Below are positions 15,639-24,106 of a stretch of 62,025 bases of DNA, piece after piece. The notes below the pieces were generated by a model. It was given only the letters and a program-made list of their open reading frames with translations, did no database searches and was not told the DNA's origin. Position 1 is the first letter of the stretch. Each line of letters opens with the position of its first letter. Both the position numbers and the translations under genes were made by a program. The stretch is from a virus: positions 1-62,025 of IMG/VR virus record IMGVR_UViG_3300000101_000014. One strand, 5' to 3'.

Positions 15639-16234
15639 GGGTAGTAACTCCTTATTGCTAAACCGGAATAAACTCCCTCACTACAATAGATTGTAGGTAG
15701 ATTGAGGTCGACACAGTAATACCCAGCTTCGTTAAACACATACTCCCATTCCTCTCGTGTCAATCTGAGTCGATGAGTGCGGTCTTTTCTGGAACATTCC
15801 AAAACATAATCTTCTCCCTCTTCTGCACAGATAGGCATTCGGAACACTATGGTTTCAGTCTCTAAAACATTAAGTAAGTCTAAGACCTGATCCATGTTCA
15901 TATGTTCCAATACATCTAATGCAAAGGTGAGACCATATTCTTTATCGGGGTCGATAGAGTTGCTTACGTCTAGTCCTTTCTCCCTACACTGACTTAACGC
16001 CCATTCACTGATATCAACACCACTCACATCCTCGTAACCTTCGTTTTCCATTGCTTCGATCACGAAACCGACTGCACAACCAAAGTCCAATACAGGGCCT
16101 TTGTTGAGTCCAATCTTCTTCAACAGATCGTTGATGTCTGCTGCGAGTCTTTTGTAACGATCTCCTCGTTGTAGGAAATCGATATAGTTCACTGTACTAT
16201 AATATGCTTCACCGAAATCTGAATCTTTCATCAT
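15635..16234 (-). CDS. Class I SAM-dependent methyltransferase
   Basis: 199 residues with motif I PVLDFGCAVGFVIEAMENEG, VSGVDISEWALSQC, and LTFALDVLEHM (motif post-II/III). It resembles UbiG/Methyltransf_11 enzymes that modify small molecules or sugars. It overlaps both neighbours by 4 nt and belongs to the radical SAM sub-cluster of the island. Confidence 0.88.
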   Translation of the reverse strand: MMKDSDFGEAYYSTVNYIDFLQRGDRYKRLAADINDLLKKIGLNKGPVLDFGCAVGFVIEAMENEGYEDVSGVDISEWALSQCREKGLDVSNSIDPDKEYGLTFALDVLEHMNMDQVLDLLNVLETETIVFRMPICAEEGEDYVLECSRKDRTHRLRLTREEWEYVFNEAGYYCVDLNLPTIYCSEGVYSGLAIRSYYP

Positions 16235-17343
16235 GCAAAGTTCCTATCATCTTCACTCATCTGTTGTGCAACGGTGTGAAGAAGTTTGTTGTTGTTAAAA
16301 TAAAAACAGTTGGGACATGCTTCTTTCCAACCACCAGATCCTGCGCCTCTTATGTTATAGGGTACACCTGTTTTTGCGTATTGTATATTACAAGTATCCC
16401 ATATTTCTAACACATTGTCAATAGACCCAAGAGAAAAATCTAGGTCATATGTCCGTTTCTCAAGTACGTGACTCGTGCACACATACACCTGATAGTCTCC
16501 GCCATCGGGATGTGGCGCAATGTATGGACGTGTAAGACCCACATAACAACCATCAGCATACGGTGTTGCGTTATCCCAGATGTCCTTGATAAAGAACTTG
16601 TTATCCACATCAATCTGTTTAACAACCTCTTTCCACTGATTCTGTACTTCTACCTGTGCACCATCAATCAACGCATTACCTGCAAGACGACAGAACTTGA
16701 TCTCTGGATTGAGTTCAATCAACCTCGCAATCTTCTTGATCGACTCTACGGTCGTACCTGCGTAGGCTTTGTTGGTACGTGACAACGCATCAGGGACACC
16801 ATTAGTACCGTCATAGATGATGTACGATAGTCCTATCTTATCTTTTGGAAACGAACCAAAGTCATAGTCTTCTGGTTCACACTTCTCATCTAACTTGATT
16901 AGACTAACCCGTATCCACTTGAGGTGAGGATATACCTCTGGTCTGAGATGACGTTCTAACTTCTCTGTATTGGTAATGATACCTACATCGAATCCATACT
17001 TGGAGGCAAGGAGAACCACATCGTTGATGTTCTTCTTCGATACCTTGTCACGATACAACATGGGATTACCACCACCAGTAATCTCTATTGCCTTTGCACC
17101 TAACTTATGGAAGTCTTCAAACAACTTCTCGATCTTCTCAAACGGGATATAACTCTTGAGTGGACGAGCAGCAACAGAACAGAACGGACAATCACTATCA
17201 CAGATCTCGCACAAACATAGTTGTATGTTGATCGGTTTAAATGTGTCTTCGTACTGAATGGAGTACAATACATCTGTGTGTTGCAGATACTTGTCACCCC
17301 ATGTTGCGTACTTCTGGGTCTTCTCTTCATAACTTTGTGTCAT
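16231..17343 (-). CDS. Radical SAM enzyme
   Basis: 370 residues. The 4Fe-4S motif CxxxCxxC is CDSDCPFC at 48-55, with SAM-binding GGGNP near 90-94. C-terminal GGWKEACPNCFYF carries a CxxC, hinting at an auxiliary cluster as in SPASM/twitch enzymes. Reaction unknown; it may modify a sugar or peptide. Its need for iron-sulfur clusters is notable beside the phage IscU/IscA genes. Confidence 0.85.
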   Translation of the reverse strand: MTQSYEEKTQKYATWGDKYLQHTDVLYSIQYEDTFKPINIQLCLCEICDSDCPFCSVAARPLKSYIPFEKIEKLFEDFHKLGAKAIEITGGGNPMLYRDKVSKKNINDVVLLASKYGFDVGIITNTEKLERHLRPEVYPHLKWIRVSLIKLDEKCEPEDYDFGSFPKDKIGLSYIIYDGTNGVPDALSRTNKAYAGTTVESIKKIARLIELNPEIKFCRLAGNALIDGAQVEVQNQWKEVVKQIDVDNKFFIKDIWDNATPYADGCYVGLTRPYIAPHPDGGDYQVYVCTSHVLEKRTYDLDFSLGSIDNVLEIWDTCNIQYAKTGVPYNIRGAGSGGWKEACPNCFYFNNNKLLHTVAQQMSEDDRNFA

Positions 17344-18131
17344 ATCATTTCCATGAGTGCAGCGACATTTTCCCCTCTATCCGGCAACAAATCTTTTAAA
17401 AAGAAGTGTACGAAACAACATGTCGCAATGTTTTCGTTCGCGGTAAATAACCCGTTCCATTTCTGATCCATATGTTTAGTAGGGATCTTATATTTCTTCA
17501 AGAAGAAGTTAAGTAGTGTTTGGTCAGTAGACCATTTCCATGGCCCTATGCCATTAACAAAGTCCATGAACTCATACCGTTGTATGAACTCTGTCGGTGT
17601 TTGGTTATTTAGGTAGGGACGGAACAGAGATGAGTTGATTAAGATCAAACCCATGTTAAAAAACTCGAACCCACGGTCATTTGGTTTGAAGTCTACCTTG
17701 TTACATTGCAATGTCGAGTATTGCATATGACTATAATTCTTGATTTTATCGACATATCTTTGTGATATGTTCATGTCGCGTTCACATACTGCACCGAACG
17801 CATGGTCTGTACCGAAGTCTTCAAAGATGTTTGGTGCGTCTTCGCGGATGAGGATATCAGCATCAACGATCGCGATCTGATCATACTCATTGAGGAAAGA
17901 GAATGCATTCTCCTTCTCGTAGATAGGTAGGAAACCGCCATGTTTCTTCCACGAGTCCTCTGATCTATTACTCATGAATGGATCTGGACGTATGTTCAAT
18001 ATAGGAGTTTGTTGTACCATATGGATGAATCCATACTTCTTACAGTACTGACTTACAGATTCAATGCAGTGCTGGTATAGTTCTGAGTTCTTCGCTTTGC
18101 CTAGACAAACTTGATATACTAATCTCTTCAC
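17340..18131 (-). CDS. GT-A glycosyltransferase-like protein
   Basis: 263 residues with first strand RLVYQVCLG, DxD motif IAIVDADILIRED, GAVCERDMN and the NMGLILINSSLF segment typical of GT8-like transferases. WSTDQTLLNFFLKKYKI fits the family's C-terminal part. It overlaps both neighbours by 4 nt. Confidence 0.8.
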   Translation of the reverse strand: MKRLVYQVCLGKAKNSELYQHCIESVSQYCKKYGFIHMVQQTPILNIRPDPFMSNRSEDSWKKHGGFLPIYEKENAFSFLNEYDQIAIVDADILIREDAPNIFEDFGTDHAFGAVCERDMNISQRYVDKIKNYSHMQYSTLQCNKVDFKPNDRGFEFFNMGLILINSSLFRPYLNNQTPTEFIQRYEFMDFVNGIGPWKWSTDQTLLNFFLKKYKIPTKHMDQKWNGLFTANENIATCCFVHFFLKDLLPDRGENVAALMEMI

Positions 18132-18682
18132 TTTTTCTTATGCTCTATTGTTGTTCCTATAGATCTATTCTGTACTTGATAGACATGGTCAGTCTCAAAT
18201 ACCCCTTCTTTAGTACCGTACCCGTGGATTGTACCATCAGAGTTCCACGTAATCTTTTTGATTGACTTTACATCATTCACCATTCTGGTTGCGATGTCAG
18301 GTGTTAAGTAGTATGCAAGGCCAGGCAGTCGTATCTTGTTCTTACCCGTATGACCTAAACAGATCATACCGTGTTGATCCCATATACGATCAGGTATAGG
18401 TTTTACCAATAACGCATCATGTTCTATGATTATGATTGGTTTCTTTCTTGCCTTTGCCCATAACTCTACGTGACTATACCACACTGCTTTCTCGGTCGGT
18501 GTAAACTCTATTGTATCACGTTTCTTACCAAAATGCAAGTATCCTTTACTCTCCATTGTTTCTGGAGTGATTGCATTGAAGAACTTGAGGTTATATCCAT
18601 TCCATGACTCCTCTACTCTCCCACGATAATACATCGATTGCGGAGAAGAAGGCATTTGGATCATCCATACATCAGGCCTCAT
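18128..18682 (-). CDS. Glycosyltransferase family 25-like protein
   Basis: 184 residues starting MRPDVWMIQMPSSPQSMYYR. It carries AVWYSHVELWAKARKKP and IIIIEHDALLVKP, matching the SHY.LWK and ExD segments of GT25, and LPGLAYYLTPDIATRMV. I chose the Met at 18682, which gives an 11-nt overlap with the radical SAM gene; the longer frame adds residues with no match. Confidence 0.82.
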   Translation of the reverse strand: MRPDVWMIQMPSSPQSMYYRGRVEESWNGYNLKFFNAITPETMESKGYLHFGKKRDTIEFTPTEKAVWYSHVELWAKARKKPIIIIEHDALLVKPIPDRIWDQHGMICLGHTGKNKIRLPGLAYYLTPDIATRMVNDVKSIKKITWNSDGTIHGYGTKEGVFETDHVYQVQNRSIGTTIEHKKK

Positions 18683-19652
18683 TCTGATAGTCACGCAGAT
18701 TGAACTCAGTGCCATGCATCTTCATAAGATCGCGTTCGTGGTTTGTGTACACTAGTACCTCTGGGTCGTCTATTAGAAAATCACACGACTTACAGAAATC
18801 AGGATAATCTCCGGAAGTGTGTTGATCTCGTAGTTTAGAATATTCCTCTCCAAAGAAGATGGACTTGATATCAGTTTCACTTGTGTGTCCTAGGACTGCT
18901 TCCTCATCTCTACCAAGTACTTGACAACACGGATGGACAGCACCCTTCTTGCCTTCCAATCCACCTGCACGGATTACAACATCTGGAGAGAAGGGTCTTC
19001 CACAAGTCTTCACTGCTCCTTTACGTACACCAGACTCAGAGATGTCAGTGACACCCGACCAGTTGTGCATCTTCCATATTTCTGTTTTGACATCGAGTTC
19101 GTCAACGATACGTTTGTAATGATCCAACTCAAAGTCTAGATTGTCGTTGTCTGTGATTAGATGATATGTAGACACAACGCACTCACTGTTCGTCTCTTTG
19201 ACATAATCCCGCATTTCTTTTACTTTGGCCCATGTGTTATCAAAGTTACCTGCAATACGGTTGTACATCCACTTGTCATATGCTTCGACATCATACCCAA
19301 TCCAAGAGAATCGATAGAAGTCAAGACCTGCATCTACGCAGTCACGCATGAACTGACCTTCCATACGATAACCATTCGAGAAGATAAATGCCTTCGCACC
19401 ATACTTCTTAACGATTTCGATGTACTTGGGTAGATTGCGATTGAGTGTTGCTTCACCGGAACCATCGAGATTAACAACACGTAGACCGTACTGTGCACAG
19501 TCTGCTACATTGTCCTCGAACTCTTGGAGCGACATCTTCTTGAGGAAGTCTTTGTGTCGTCCACCTGTTCGTACGTCTTGAGGGCACATAGAACATGAGT
19601 AGTTACAACCACCATTCACTTCAATCACTGCACGATCAATTTTAAAAGTCAT
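18672..19652 (-). CDS. Radical SAM protein with SPASM-like C-terminus
   Basis: 326 residues. CNYSCSMC (16-23) binds the catalytic 4Fe-4S cluster, and NLDGSGEATLNRNL is the SAM-binding GEP-like motif. Downstream cysteines (KTCGRPF, HPCCQVLG, DFCKSCDFL) match a SPASM domain with auxiliary clusters. Such enzymes modify peptides or sugars (epimerisation, dehydrogenation). It is the second radical SAM enzyme within 2.5 kb. Confidence 0.88.
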   Translation of the reverse strand: MTFKIDRAVIEVNGGCNYSCSMCPQDVRTGGRHKDFLKKMSLQEFEDNVADCAQYGLRVVNLDGSGEATLNRNLPKYIEIVKKYGAKAFIFSNGYRMEGQFMRDCVDAGLDFYRFSWIGYDVEAYDKWMYNRIAGNFDNTWAKVKEMRDYVKETNSECVVSTYHLITDNDNLDFELDHYKRIVDELDVKTEIWKMHNWSGVTDISESGVRKGAVKTCGRPFSPDVVIRAGGLEGKKGAVHPCCQVLGRDEEAVLGHTSETDIKSIFFGEEYSKLRDQHTSGDYPDFCKSCDFLIDDPEVLVYTNHERDLMKMHGTEFNLRDYQNEA

Positions 19653-20490
19653 CTATTTTATCCATTAATTGTTTCTTATAACGTCTTGCACGACCCTCTA
19701 GATGTTTTTCGTTCTCGGGTAGTCTATATAGGTAATCCCAAAAACAGTTGTCAGGGTCGTGTGGTTTGCTGAAATGAACACCCTGCGGTGAATGTACCTT
19801 TGCAATACTACTACCACCCAATGTGATAACAGGTTTACAAAAGTTACGAGCAATGTACTGCCACATCCCATCATAGAAGATGCAGAACTTAGAAGTACTT
19901 ATATGGTATATTGCCTCACGTACGGGCGTACGATAGGATAACTCAACGAGTTCGTATCCCTTGAGTTCAAGAAACATGATGATCCTTTCCCACTCTTTCA
20001 CAGAGAAAGTCATCTTCCATTTCTTACCACCCGAAGGTATCTCTCGATTGAAGGTTGGTCTCCAGAACACTACTTTGTTTCGAGAACGTTGGAATAACTC
20101 TTTACGGAATAACCAGTGGTGGAAGGTGAGTACCTTCTGTTGATCTCGTTTGTGACCAAAACCTCGCCACCGTAGTTTCTTTATCTCCTCATCCGTTGAG
20201 TTGAAGATATGATTCACAGTAACGTTATGTGCGTTATGGTACATACCCTCAAGAATGTGAGTACGTTCAATGATGGTTTCTGGGTCTTCATAATGGTAGA
20301 CATAGTCCTCATCATGCTCCCAGAAAACATTCATTTTAATCGGATGGTCGTACATCTTAGACAATGCGTGAGCTGCATTGAGACCATACAATATATCCCC
20401 GACACCAATTGTACCGCGCCAGTCTATCTCGTAATCCTCGTTGACCCTTATGGGTTGACCAGAGATAGGTTCACGATACACTTCGTTCAT
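19642..20490 (-). CDS. GT-B glycosyltransferase, heptosyltransferase-like
   Basis: 282 residues. TIGVGDILYGLNAAHALSKM resembles the N-terminal substrate loop of GT9-type enzymes, and FCIFYDGMWQYIARNFCKPV followed by ITLGGSS fits the nucleotide-sugar domain. Probably acts on LPS core or a related polymer. It is the promoter-proximal glycan-island gene and overlaps the radical SAM gene by 11 nt. Confidence 0.7.
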   Translation of the reverse strand: MNEVYREPISGQPIRVNEDYEIDWRGTIGVGDILYGLNAAHALSKMYDHPIKMNVFWEHDEDYVYHYEDPETIIERTHILEGMYHNAHNVTVNHIFNSTDEEIKKLRWRGFGHKRDQQKVLTFHHWLFRKELFQRSRNKVVFWRPTFNREIPSGGKKWKMTFSVKEWERIIMFLELKGYELVELSYRTPVREAIYHISTSKFCIFYDGMWQYIARNFCKPVITLGGSSIAKVHSPQGVHFSKPHDPDNCFWDYLYRLPENEKHLEGRARRYKKQLMDKIDDF

Positions 20491-20492
20491 AA

Positions 20493-20642
20493 CTACTTCA
20501 CTCTTACAGTTCCATCATCCCATGTATCTGCAACTACTCGCCGTGGTTTATCATGTTTTACCGCGACATTCATATTCTGATACTGTTTCTTGTGACGATC
20601 TTTCTTCTTGTTTCGGGGGTCAAAGCGGGTGTACTTCGCCAT
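20493..20642 (-). CDS. Small basic protein, 49 residues
   Basis: Reads MAKYTRFDPRNKKKDRHKKQ and ends DDGTVRVK. It is Lys/Arg-rich with a polybasic N-terminal half, so nucleic-acid or ribosome binding is plausible. It lies 10 bases after the lysozyme gene and 2 bases before the glycan island. I recall similar short proteins in T4-like marine phages. Confidence 0.65.
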   Translation of the reverse strand: MAKYTRFDPRNKKKDRHKKQYQNMNVAVKHDKPRRVVADTWDDGTVRVK

Positions 20643-20652
20643 GATTGAATCG

Positions 20653-21099
20653 TTAAACCTCTTCTAAAGTTACCATTAACCGTTCAGCTCTGTTAGTGAC
20701 CTGACGATGCCAAAGACTGTCTCGACCTTCTACTCCAGCACGTTTCCAATCGTTCTCTGCAATAGCGGCATTAAAGTTCTTGAACTTACTCAAACGAGTA
20801 CGTCCCATGTTAAACATCATATTGACAAGTACACCTTGTACTCCGTCTGGTAACGAATCAAAGTCGCCCTGTCCGTATAAAGCATGACACTCGCTGATTG
20901 CTGTATTGAGGTCGTTGTCAAAACATTCTGCAACTCTTTCTTCACTGATTGGGGTTCCGACAGGTTGTCCATGCTCGGGATCTGATTCGAGGACGAGATG
21001 CCCGACACCAAAGGTTGGATACCCAAGATGGTCGTTATAGATTGCATATTCTACTCCTTCGTCTACTTTTAATGTTTCGAAAACTTCTTGCCTATTCAC
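20653..21099 (-). CDS. e: T4-type lysozyme (GH24 muramidase)
   Basis: 148 residues. Glu14, Asp23 and Thr29 reproduce the T4 lysozyme catalytic triad spacing (Glu11, Asp20, Thr26) in KVDEGVEYAIYNDHLGYPTF, followed by GVGH. RDSLWHRQVTNRAERLM matches the C-terminal lobe. It hydrolyses the MurNAc-GlcNAc bond of peptidoglycan. No signal peptide is visible, so it needs a holin or it is a virion component. Confidence 0.93.
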   Translation of the reverse strand: MNRQEVFETLKVDEGVEYAIYNDHLGYPTFGVGHLVLESDPEHGQPVGTPISEERVAECFDNDLNTAISECHALYGQGDFDSLPDGVQGVLVNMMFNMGRTRLSKFKNFNAAIAENDWKRAGVEGRDSLWHRQVTNRAERLMVTLEEV

Positions 21100-21101
21100 T
21101 T

Positions 21102-21344
21102 CTAATCTCCTTGGTAAATTGATTGTAATAGATCTTCAAACTGTTCTACTTTCGCCAGTCGGTTTGGCCAGAGGATATAATCTTTCTCTGGGTTCTTCTT
21201 GAGGTTGTTTAACAGTGGGGTCACTGCATTGAACAACTTGTCCAAACGGTCTTGTGTATCAGACACAGCCTCGCGTTCGGTGGTGACGACTTCTAGTTCG
21301 TCCTCCGTTACCGCAGTAAATCCGAAGTCAAATATATCGGACAT
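21102..21344 (-). CDS. Conserved small phage protein
   Basis: 80 residues starting MSDIFDFGFTAVTEDELEVV, acidic and predicted helical. It precedes lysozyme by 2 bases and follows PhoH. I recall near-identical openings in T4-like cyanophage and pelagiphage genomes, always unassigned. Confidence 0.7.
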   Translation of the reverse strand: MSDIFDFGFTAVTEDELEVVTTEREAVSDTQDRLDKLFNAVTPLLNNLKKNPEKDYILWPNRLAKVEQFEDLLQSIYQGD

Positions 21345-21365
21345 TGCGTTTCTCCTTTAATTGGT

Positions 21366-22115
21366 TCATGCGATTCCCATGTGTTCCTTTGTCATTATAT
21401 AGTCTCTTACTAGACCACTACGGACTATATCTTCCCAACAGAAGTTGACCGTTTCGAAGTGTTTCATTTGTTCCAGTATCTCTAGGAACGTACTGATACC
21501 CTTCTTATCTTTATCTGTCTTGAAGTCTGACTGTCTGCCATCGCCACAAAAGATAACTTTGCAGTTGTTCCCTATACGTGTAATCACAGAATCTAGTTCA
21601 TGAAAGTTTAAGTTTTGCATCTCATCAACTAACACAATCGTGTCGTCAAATGTGATACCTCTTATATAAGATGTCGATTCAAACTCTATGTATTTATTAT
21701 GAACTAACTTCTCATATGCACGATCATCCTCAAAAAGATCCGCAGCCACTGCACGGTAAGGGCCTGTAAACGCCTGTAGTTTCTCTTCGATTGTGCCAGG
21801 CAAGAACCCCACCTCTCGGGTAGGTACTGCTGACCGGATTATGTGTAACGATTGGTATGGAGTACCCTTATCAAGGATCTCCACCAGTGCAAAGTACATT
21901 GCAAGGAATGTTTTACCTGTACCCGCAGTACCGACCAACGCAAGATTATTACCTGATTTGTATGCATCAAATGCCTCTTGTTGTCTGATTGTTACTGGTT
22001 CAATAGTACGTAAATGATCCATGCGTATGTTCATGGATTCAGAATGTTGTCTTTTCAAAGTCCGATGAGTCCCCATCCGTGGTTTGCGATTGCGTTTAGT
22101 ATGATGAACAAACAT
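21366..22115 (-). CDS. phoH: PhoH-family ATPase
   Basis: About 249 residues with Walker A GTAGTGKT, VPTREVGFLPG, the Walker B/DEMQN sequence VLVDEMQNLN, and GDGRQSDF. These are diagnostic of PhoH, a P-loop ATPase common in marine phages, implicated in RNA or phosphate-stress metabolism though its phage role is unsettled. The start is uncertain: Met at 22115 keeps the basic NRKPR N-terminal region but overlaps the upstream membrane-protein gene by 61 nt. Confidence 0.92.
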   Translation of the reverse strand: MFVHHTKRNRKPRMGTHRTLKRQHSESMNIRMDHLRTIEPVTIRQQEAFDAYKSGNNLALVGTAGTGKTFLAMYFALVEILDKGTPYQSLHIIRSAVPTREVGFLPGTIEEKLQAFTGPYRAVAADLFEDDRAYEKLVHNKYIEFESTSYIRGITFDDTIVLVDEMQNLNFHELDSVITRIGNNCKVIFCGDGRQSDFKTDKDKKGISTFLEILEQMKHFETVNFCWEDIVRSGLVRDYIMTKEHMGIA

Positions 22116-22237
22116 GTTGCCATGTGAGTCAACCACCATACCGTTCGTATTACTGCAACACTGTCTGCCTGTTTATCGGTGGATCCGACCTTCTCCCCTA
22201 GAGACTTGGCCCAGATTCTCCACAATTTTCTTCCCAT
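22055..22237 (-). CDS. Small membrane protein, paralogue of its neighbour
   Basis: 60 residues: MGRKLWRIWAKSLGEKVGST, then one transmembrane helix (WWLTHMATCLFIILNAI). It shares the W-IW--LG amphipathic opening and single helix with the 22237-22404 product, indicating tandem duplication. It starts at the 1-nt overlap with that gene. Unknown function; possibly a membrane-associated lysis or superinfection factor. Confidence 0.65.
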   Translation of the reverse strand: MGRKLWRIWAKSLGEKVGSTDKQADSVAVIRTVWWLTHMATCLFIILNAIANHGWGLIGL

Positions 22238-22404
22238 TACCACCCTCTGACAATGTTGAACATTATTAGATACGCACACAAAAGATTAGACAATACAATG
22301 AATGTCCTTATATAAGATATTAGGTTTTCGTTGCCAGGGTCATACCCATCTTCTTCATCAAACGAACCTAATGCGTGCTTCCAGATTTTCCACCAGTTAG
22401 TCAT
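22237..22404 (-). CDS. Small membrane protein
   Basis: 55 residues: MTNWWKIWKHALGSFDEEDG, then a single helix in TFIVLSNLLCAYLIMFNIV. It overlaps the upstream gene by 8 nt and the downstream paralogue by 1 nt. I recall similar tryptophan-rich small membrane proteins in T4-like marine phages. Confidence 0.65.
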   Translation of the reverse strand: MTNWWKIWKHALGSFDEEDGYDPGNENLISYIRTFIVLSNLLCAYLIMFNIVRGW

Positions 22405-22636
22405 GGATACTGTTTTTGACGTACCTAGATTGGTTCGATTTGATTTGTTTGAGTTTGTCCTTCCAATCACCGCTGGTCTTACTGAGTACAGATCCTACTC
22501 CAGTAACCATTTTCGGTGCGGAATTGATTTGATTAGCCCATTCTCCGGACTCGACCATCTCGGTCATTTTTGATATGGAGATAATCATTTCCGTGACTTC
22601 CCCAGTCTTGATATTTTGCATGTCGTACGTTGGCAT
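22397..22636 (-). CDS. FmdB-like protein lacking zinc ligands
   Basis: 79 residues opening MPTYDMQNIKTGEVTEMIIS, the start shared by phage proteins annotated as FmdB-type regulatory zinc ribbons. The usual CxxC knuckles are absent here, so the fold may be kept without metal. Role unknown. It lies downstream of a pair of hairpins. Confidence 0.65.
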   Translation of the reverse strand: MPTYDMQNIKTGEVTEMIISISKMTEMVESGEWANQINSAPKMVTGVGSVLSKTSGDWKDKLKQIKSNQSRYVKNSIHD

Positions 22637-22662
22637 AATATTGTTGTCCAGTAAGATGAAAT

Positions 22663-22697
22663 GGGCCCCAATTAAGGAGCCCGTTCCAGATACTGGA
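22663..22697 (-). terminator. Tandem hairpins, possible terminator or leader structure
   Basis: A 7-bp stem GGGCTCC / GGGGCCC with one G-U pair and loop TTAATT (22663-22682), next to a 5-bp stem TCCAG-TAT-CTGGA (22685-22697). They fall directly after the 22698-22871 stop. No U-tract follows, so intrinsic termination is doubtful; mRNA stabilisation or attenuation is equally possible. Confidence 0.35.
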
Positions 22698-22871
22698 TCA
22701 CCCCCTTAGTCGAAGTTCAGCCTGATTGATTGCAGTCTCTAAAAACGTTTGACGTTTAGCGACTTTATACGCAATGTCTGCTTTGCCCTTCTTATTTAGT
22801 TTATGAATGTAATGTCCCAACTCTCGCGAGTCTTTCCTAAGTCTTTCTAGCTGATTAGTGTTTCCAACCAT
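22698..22871 (-). CDS. Hypothetical 57-residue basic protein
   Basis: Reads MVGNTNQLERLRKDSRELGH and ends NQAELRLRG, predicted as two helices with a basic linker (NKKGKADIAYKVAKR). GGAGAGAGT lies just before the ATG. No family recognised. Confidence 0.6.
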   Translation of the reverse strand: MVGNTNQLERLRKDSRELGHYIHKLNKKGKADIAYKVAKRQTFLETAINQAELRLRG

Positions 22872-22902
22872 ACTCTCTCCTTACTTGAATTAATGGGGGA
22901 TG

Positions 22903-23340
22903 TTATTCATGAAGTAGATCTGGAAATGCCTCCGTTACCAGTTTTTTAGTGATGCCTTTCATAGGCGGTTGCTTGTTAATCATAGTGACGATCAATTCTG
23001 CATCGCGAGGATGTACTGTCTCAACCATATCAAGGAACAATTTTTCTCTTTTGACTGACGATAATCTCTCGGACTCCATAAGCCCTTTCACGAAGTATTT
23101 GAACTTCATGTGTTCTCTTAATAGGGTTGTAGGAGGAGATTCCTCGGACGAGGGATTATACGGTACCGTTCCAGTGGGTAGGTTCCACTGAATGACATTG
23201 TCAAAGGTACCTCGTAACACGTCTCTTAACGCATTACTCTGTTCTTTTTGTAGTATAGATACTTTATCTTTTCTACTTTTAGCTTTAGTTACTTTATCTA
23301 ACGTTTCGTACACTTGGTACTTGATAGCTGTTATTGCCAT
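22903..23340 (-). CDS. Conserved T4-like phage protein (DUF6433-like)
   Basis: 145 residues, soluble and helical: MAITAIKYQVYETLDKVTKA, LREHMKFKYFVKGLMESERL, INKQPPMKGITKKLVTEAFP. The pattern resembles a family I know as DUF6433 in T4-like phages; function unknown. It is first behind a near-consensus promoter at 23373-23401. Confidence 0.7.
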   Translation of the reverse strand: MAITAIKYQVYETLDKVTKAKSRKDKVSILQKEQSNALRDVLRGTFDNVIQWNLPTGTVPYNPSSEESPPTTLLREHMKFKYFVKGLMESERLSSVKREKLFLDMVETVHPRDAELIVTMINKQPPMKGITKKLVTEAFPDLLHE

Positions 23341-23372
23341 AATCTTATTAATCCTAAAAGGTGTTGAAGCTC

Positions 23373-23401
23373 ATTATACAGTTATATAGTTGCCTTGTCA
23401 A
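23373..23401 (-). promoter_or_regulatory. Sigma70-like promoter
   Basis: Minus strand TTGACA (23396-23401), 17-base spacer, TATAAT (23373-23378): a perfect consensus at both boxes. It starts 4 bases after the upstream gene's stop and would drive 22903-23340 and genes beyond. Confidence 0.88.
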
Positions 23402-23404
23402 GCA

Positions 23405-24079
23405 TTATCTTGTCTTGCGTTTCTTCTGTTGTTCTATCCACTTCTTCGCTTTCTTACCGACTGGTTTGTTAGTGAACTTAGTCGCGTCACGATACGCAGT
23501 CAGTGTCTCTTTCTGGTAGTTCTTACCCTCAGAGTTATCGACAACTAAGAAGTTAGGTTTACCGAACATACGTTGGAACTTACCAATGTTACGTTGTACT
23601 GCTTTCCAGTACTCAGTGACACCCTTCGCACCCAGAGTACGTGCTCGCATTGCGTCACGTTTGATTGCAGTGTCAAGGTCGGTGTTTACGAAAATCATTG
23701 CGACATCGTAACCCAGTGCTTTCACTTTCTTTGCCTGTTCTGCAATCTTGTCTGGATCCTTACCAGTACCATCTACCACAAGACCGAGTCGACCTTTTAG
23801 ATATATGGCTTCTTTCGTACCAGTGAGTCTCTTTGCCTTACCGCGAAGTTCTTGTCCCTTTGGTGAGAAGATGTTGTCTGGATTCATTTCCATACCAGCT
23901 TTCTTCATGGCATTTTCGAATGCATCATCAGAGTTAACAACTTTATAACCTAATGATTGTAATCCTGTCTTACCGACAATGAACGACTTACCAGACCCTG
24001 GCCCACCCGCGAGAAAGATTGCTTTGAATATTGCGGGGTCGTTGACACCCTCTTCGAGGAACTGATTGAAAGTTAACAC
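23405..24079 (-). CDS. P-loop kinase, zeta-toxin-like, with CTS-like N-terminus
   Basis: 224 residues, GTG start. Walker A GGPGSGKS follows KAIFLAGG, with VVDGTGKDPDKIAEQAKKV and a basic C-terminal tail (KKAKKWIEQQKKRKTR). It resembles zeta-toxin/AAA_33 nucleotide or nucleic-acid kinases. The first residues MLTFNQFLEEG resemble the T4 capsid-targeting sequence and include an LxE site of the kind cut by gp21 protease. A TATAAATA late promoter lies 28 bases upstream, so it may be a virion-internal protein. Confidence 0.82.
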   Translation of the reverse strand: MLTFNQFLEEGVNDPAIFKAIFLAGGPGSGKSFIVGKTGLQSLGYKVVNSDDAFENAMKKAGMEMNPDNIFSPKGQELRGKAKRLTGTKEAIYLKGRLGLVVDGTGKDPDKIAEQAKKVKALGYDVAMIFVNTDLDTAIKRDAMRARTLGAKGVTEYWKAVQRNIGKFQRMFGKPNFLVVDNSEGKNYQKETLTAYRDATKFTNKPVGKKAKKWIEQQKKRKTR

Positions 24080-24106
24080 TGATACACCCTTATTGTAGTA
24101 TGATAT

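Noticed and set aside
22663-22697. Strong intrinsic terminator
   Set aside because: Stems are good but no U-tract follows, so it is listed only as a low-confidence structure.
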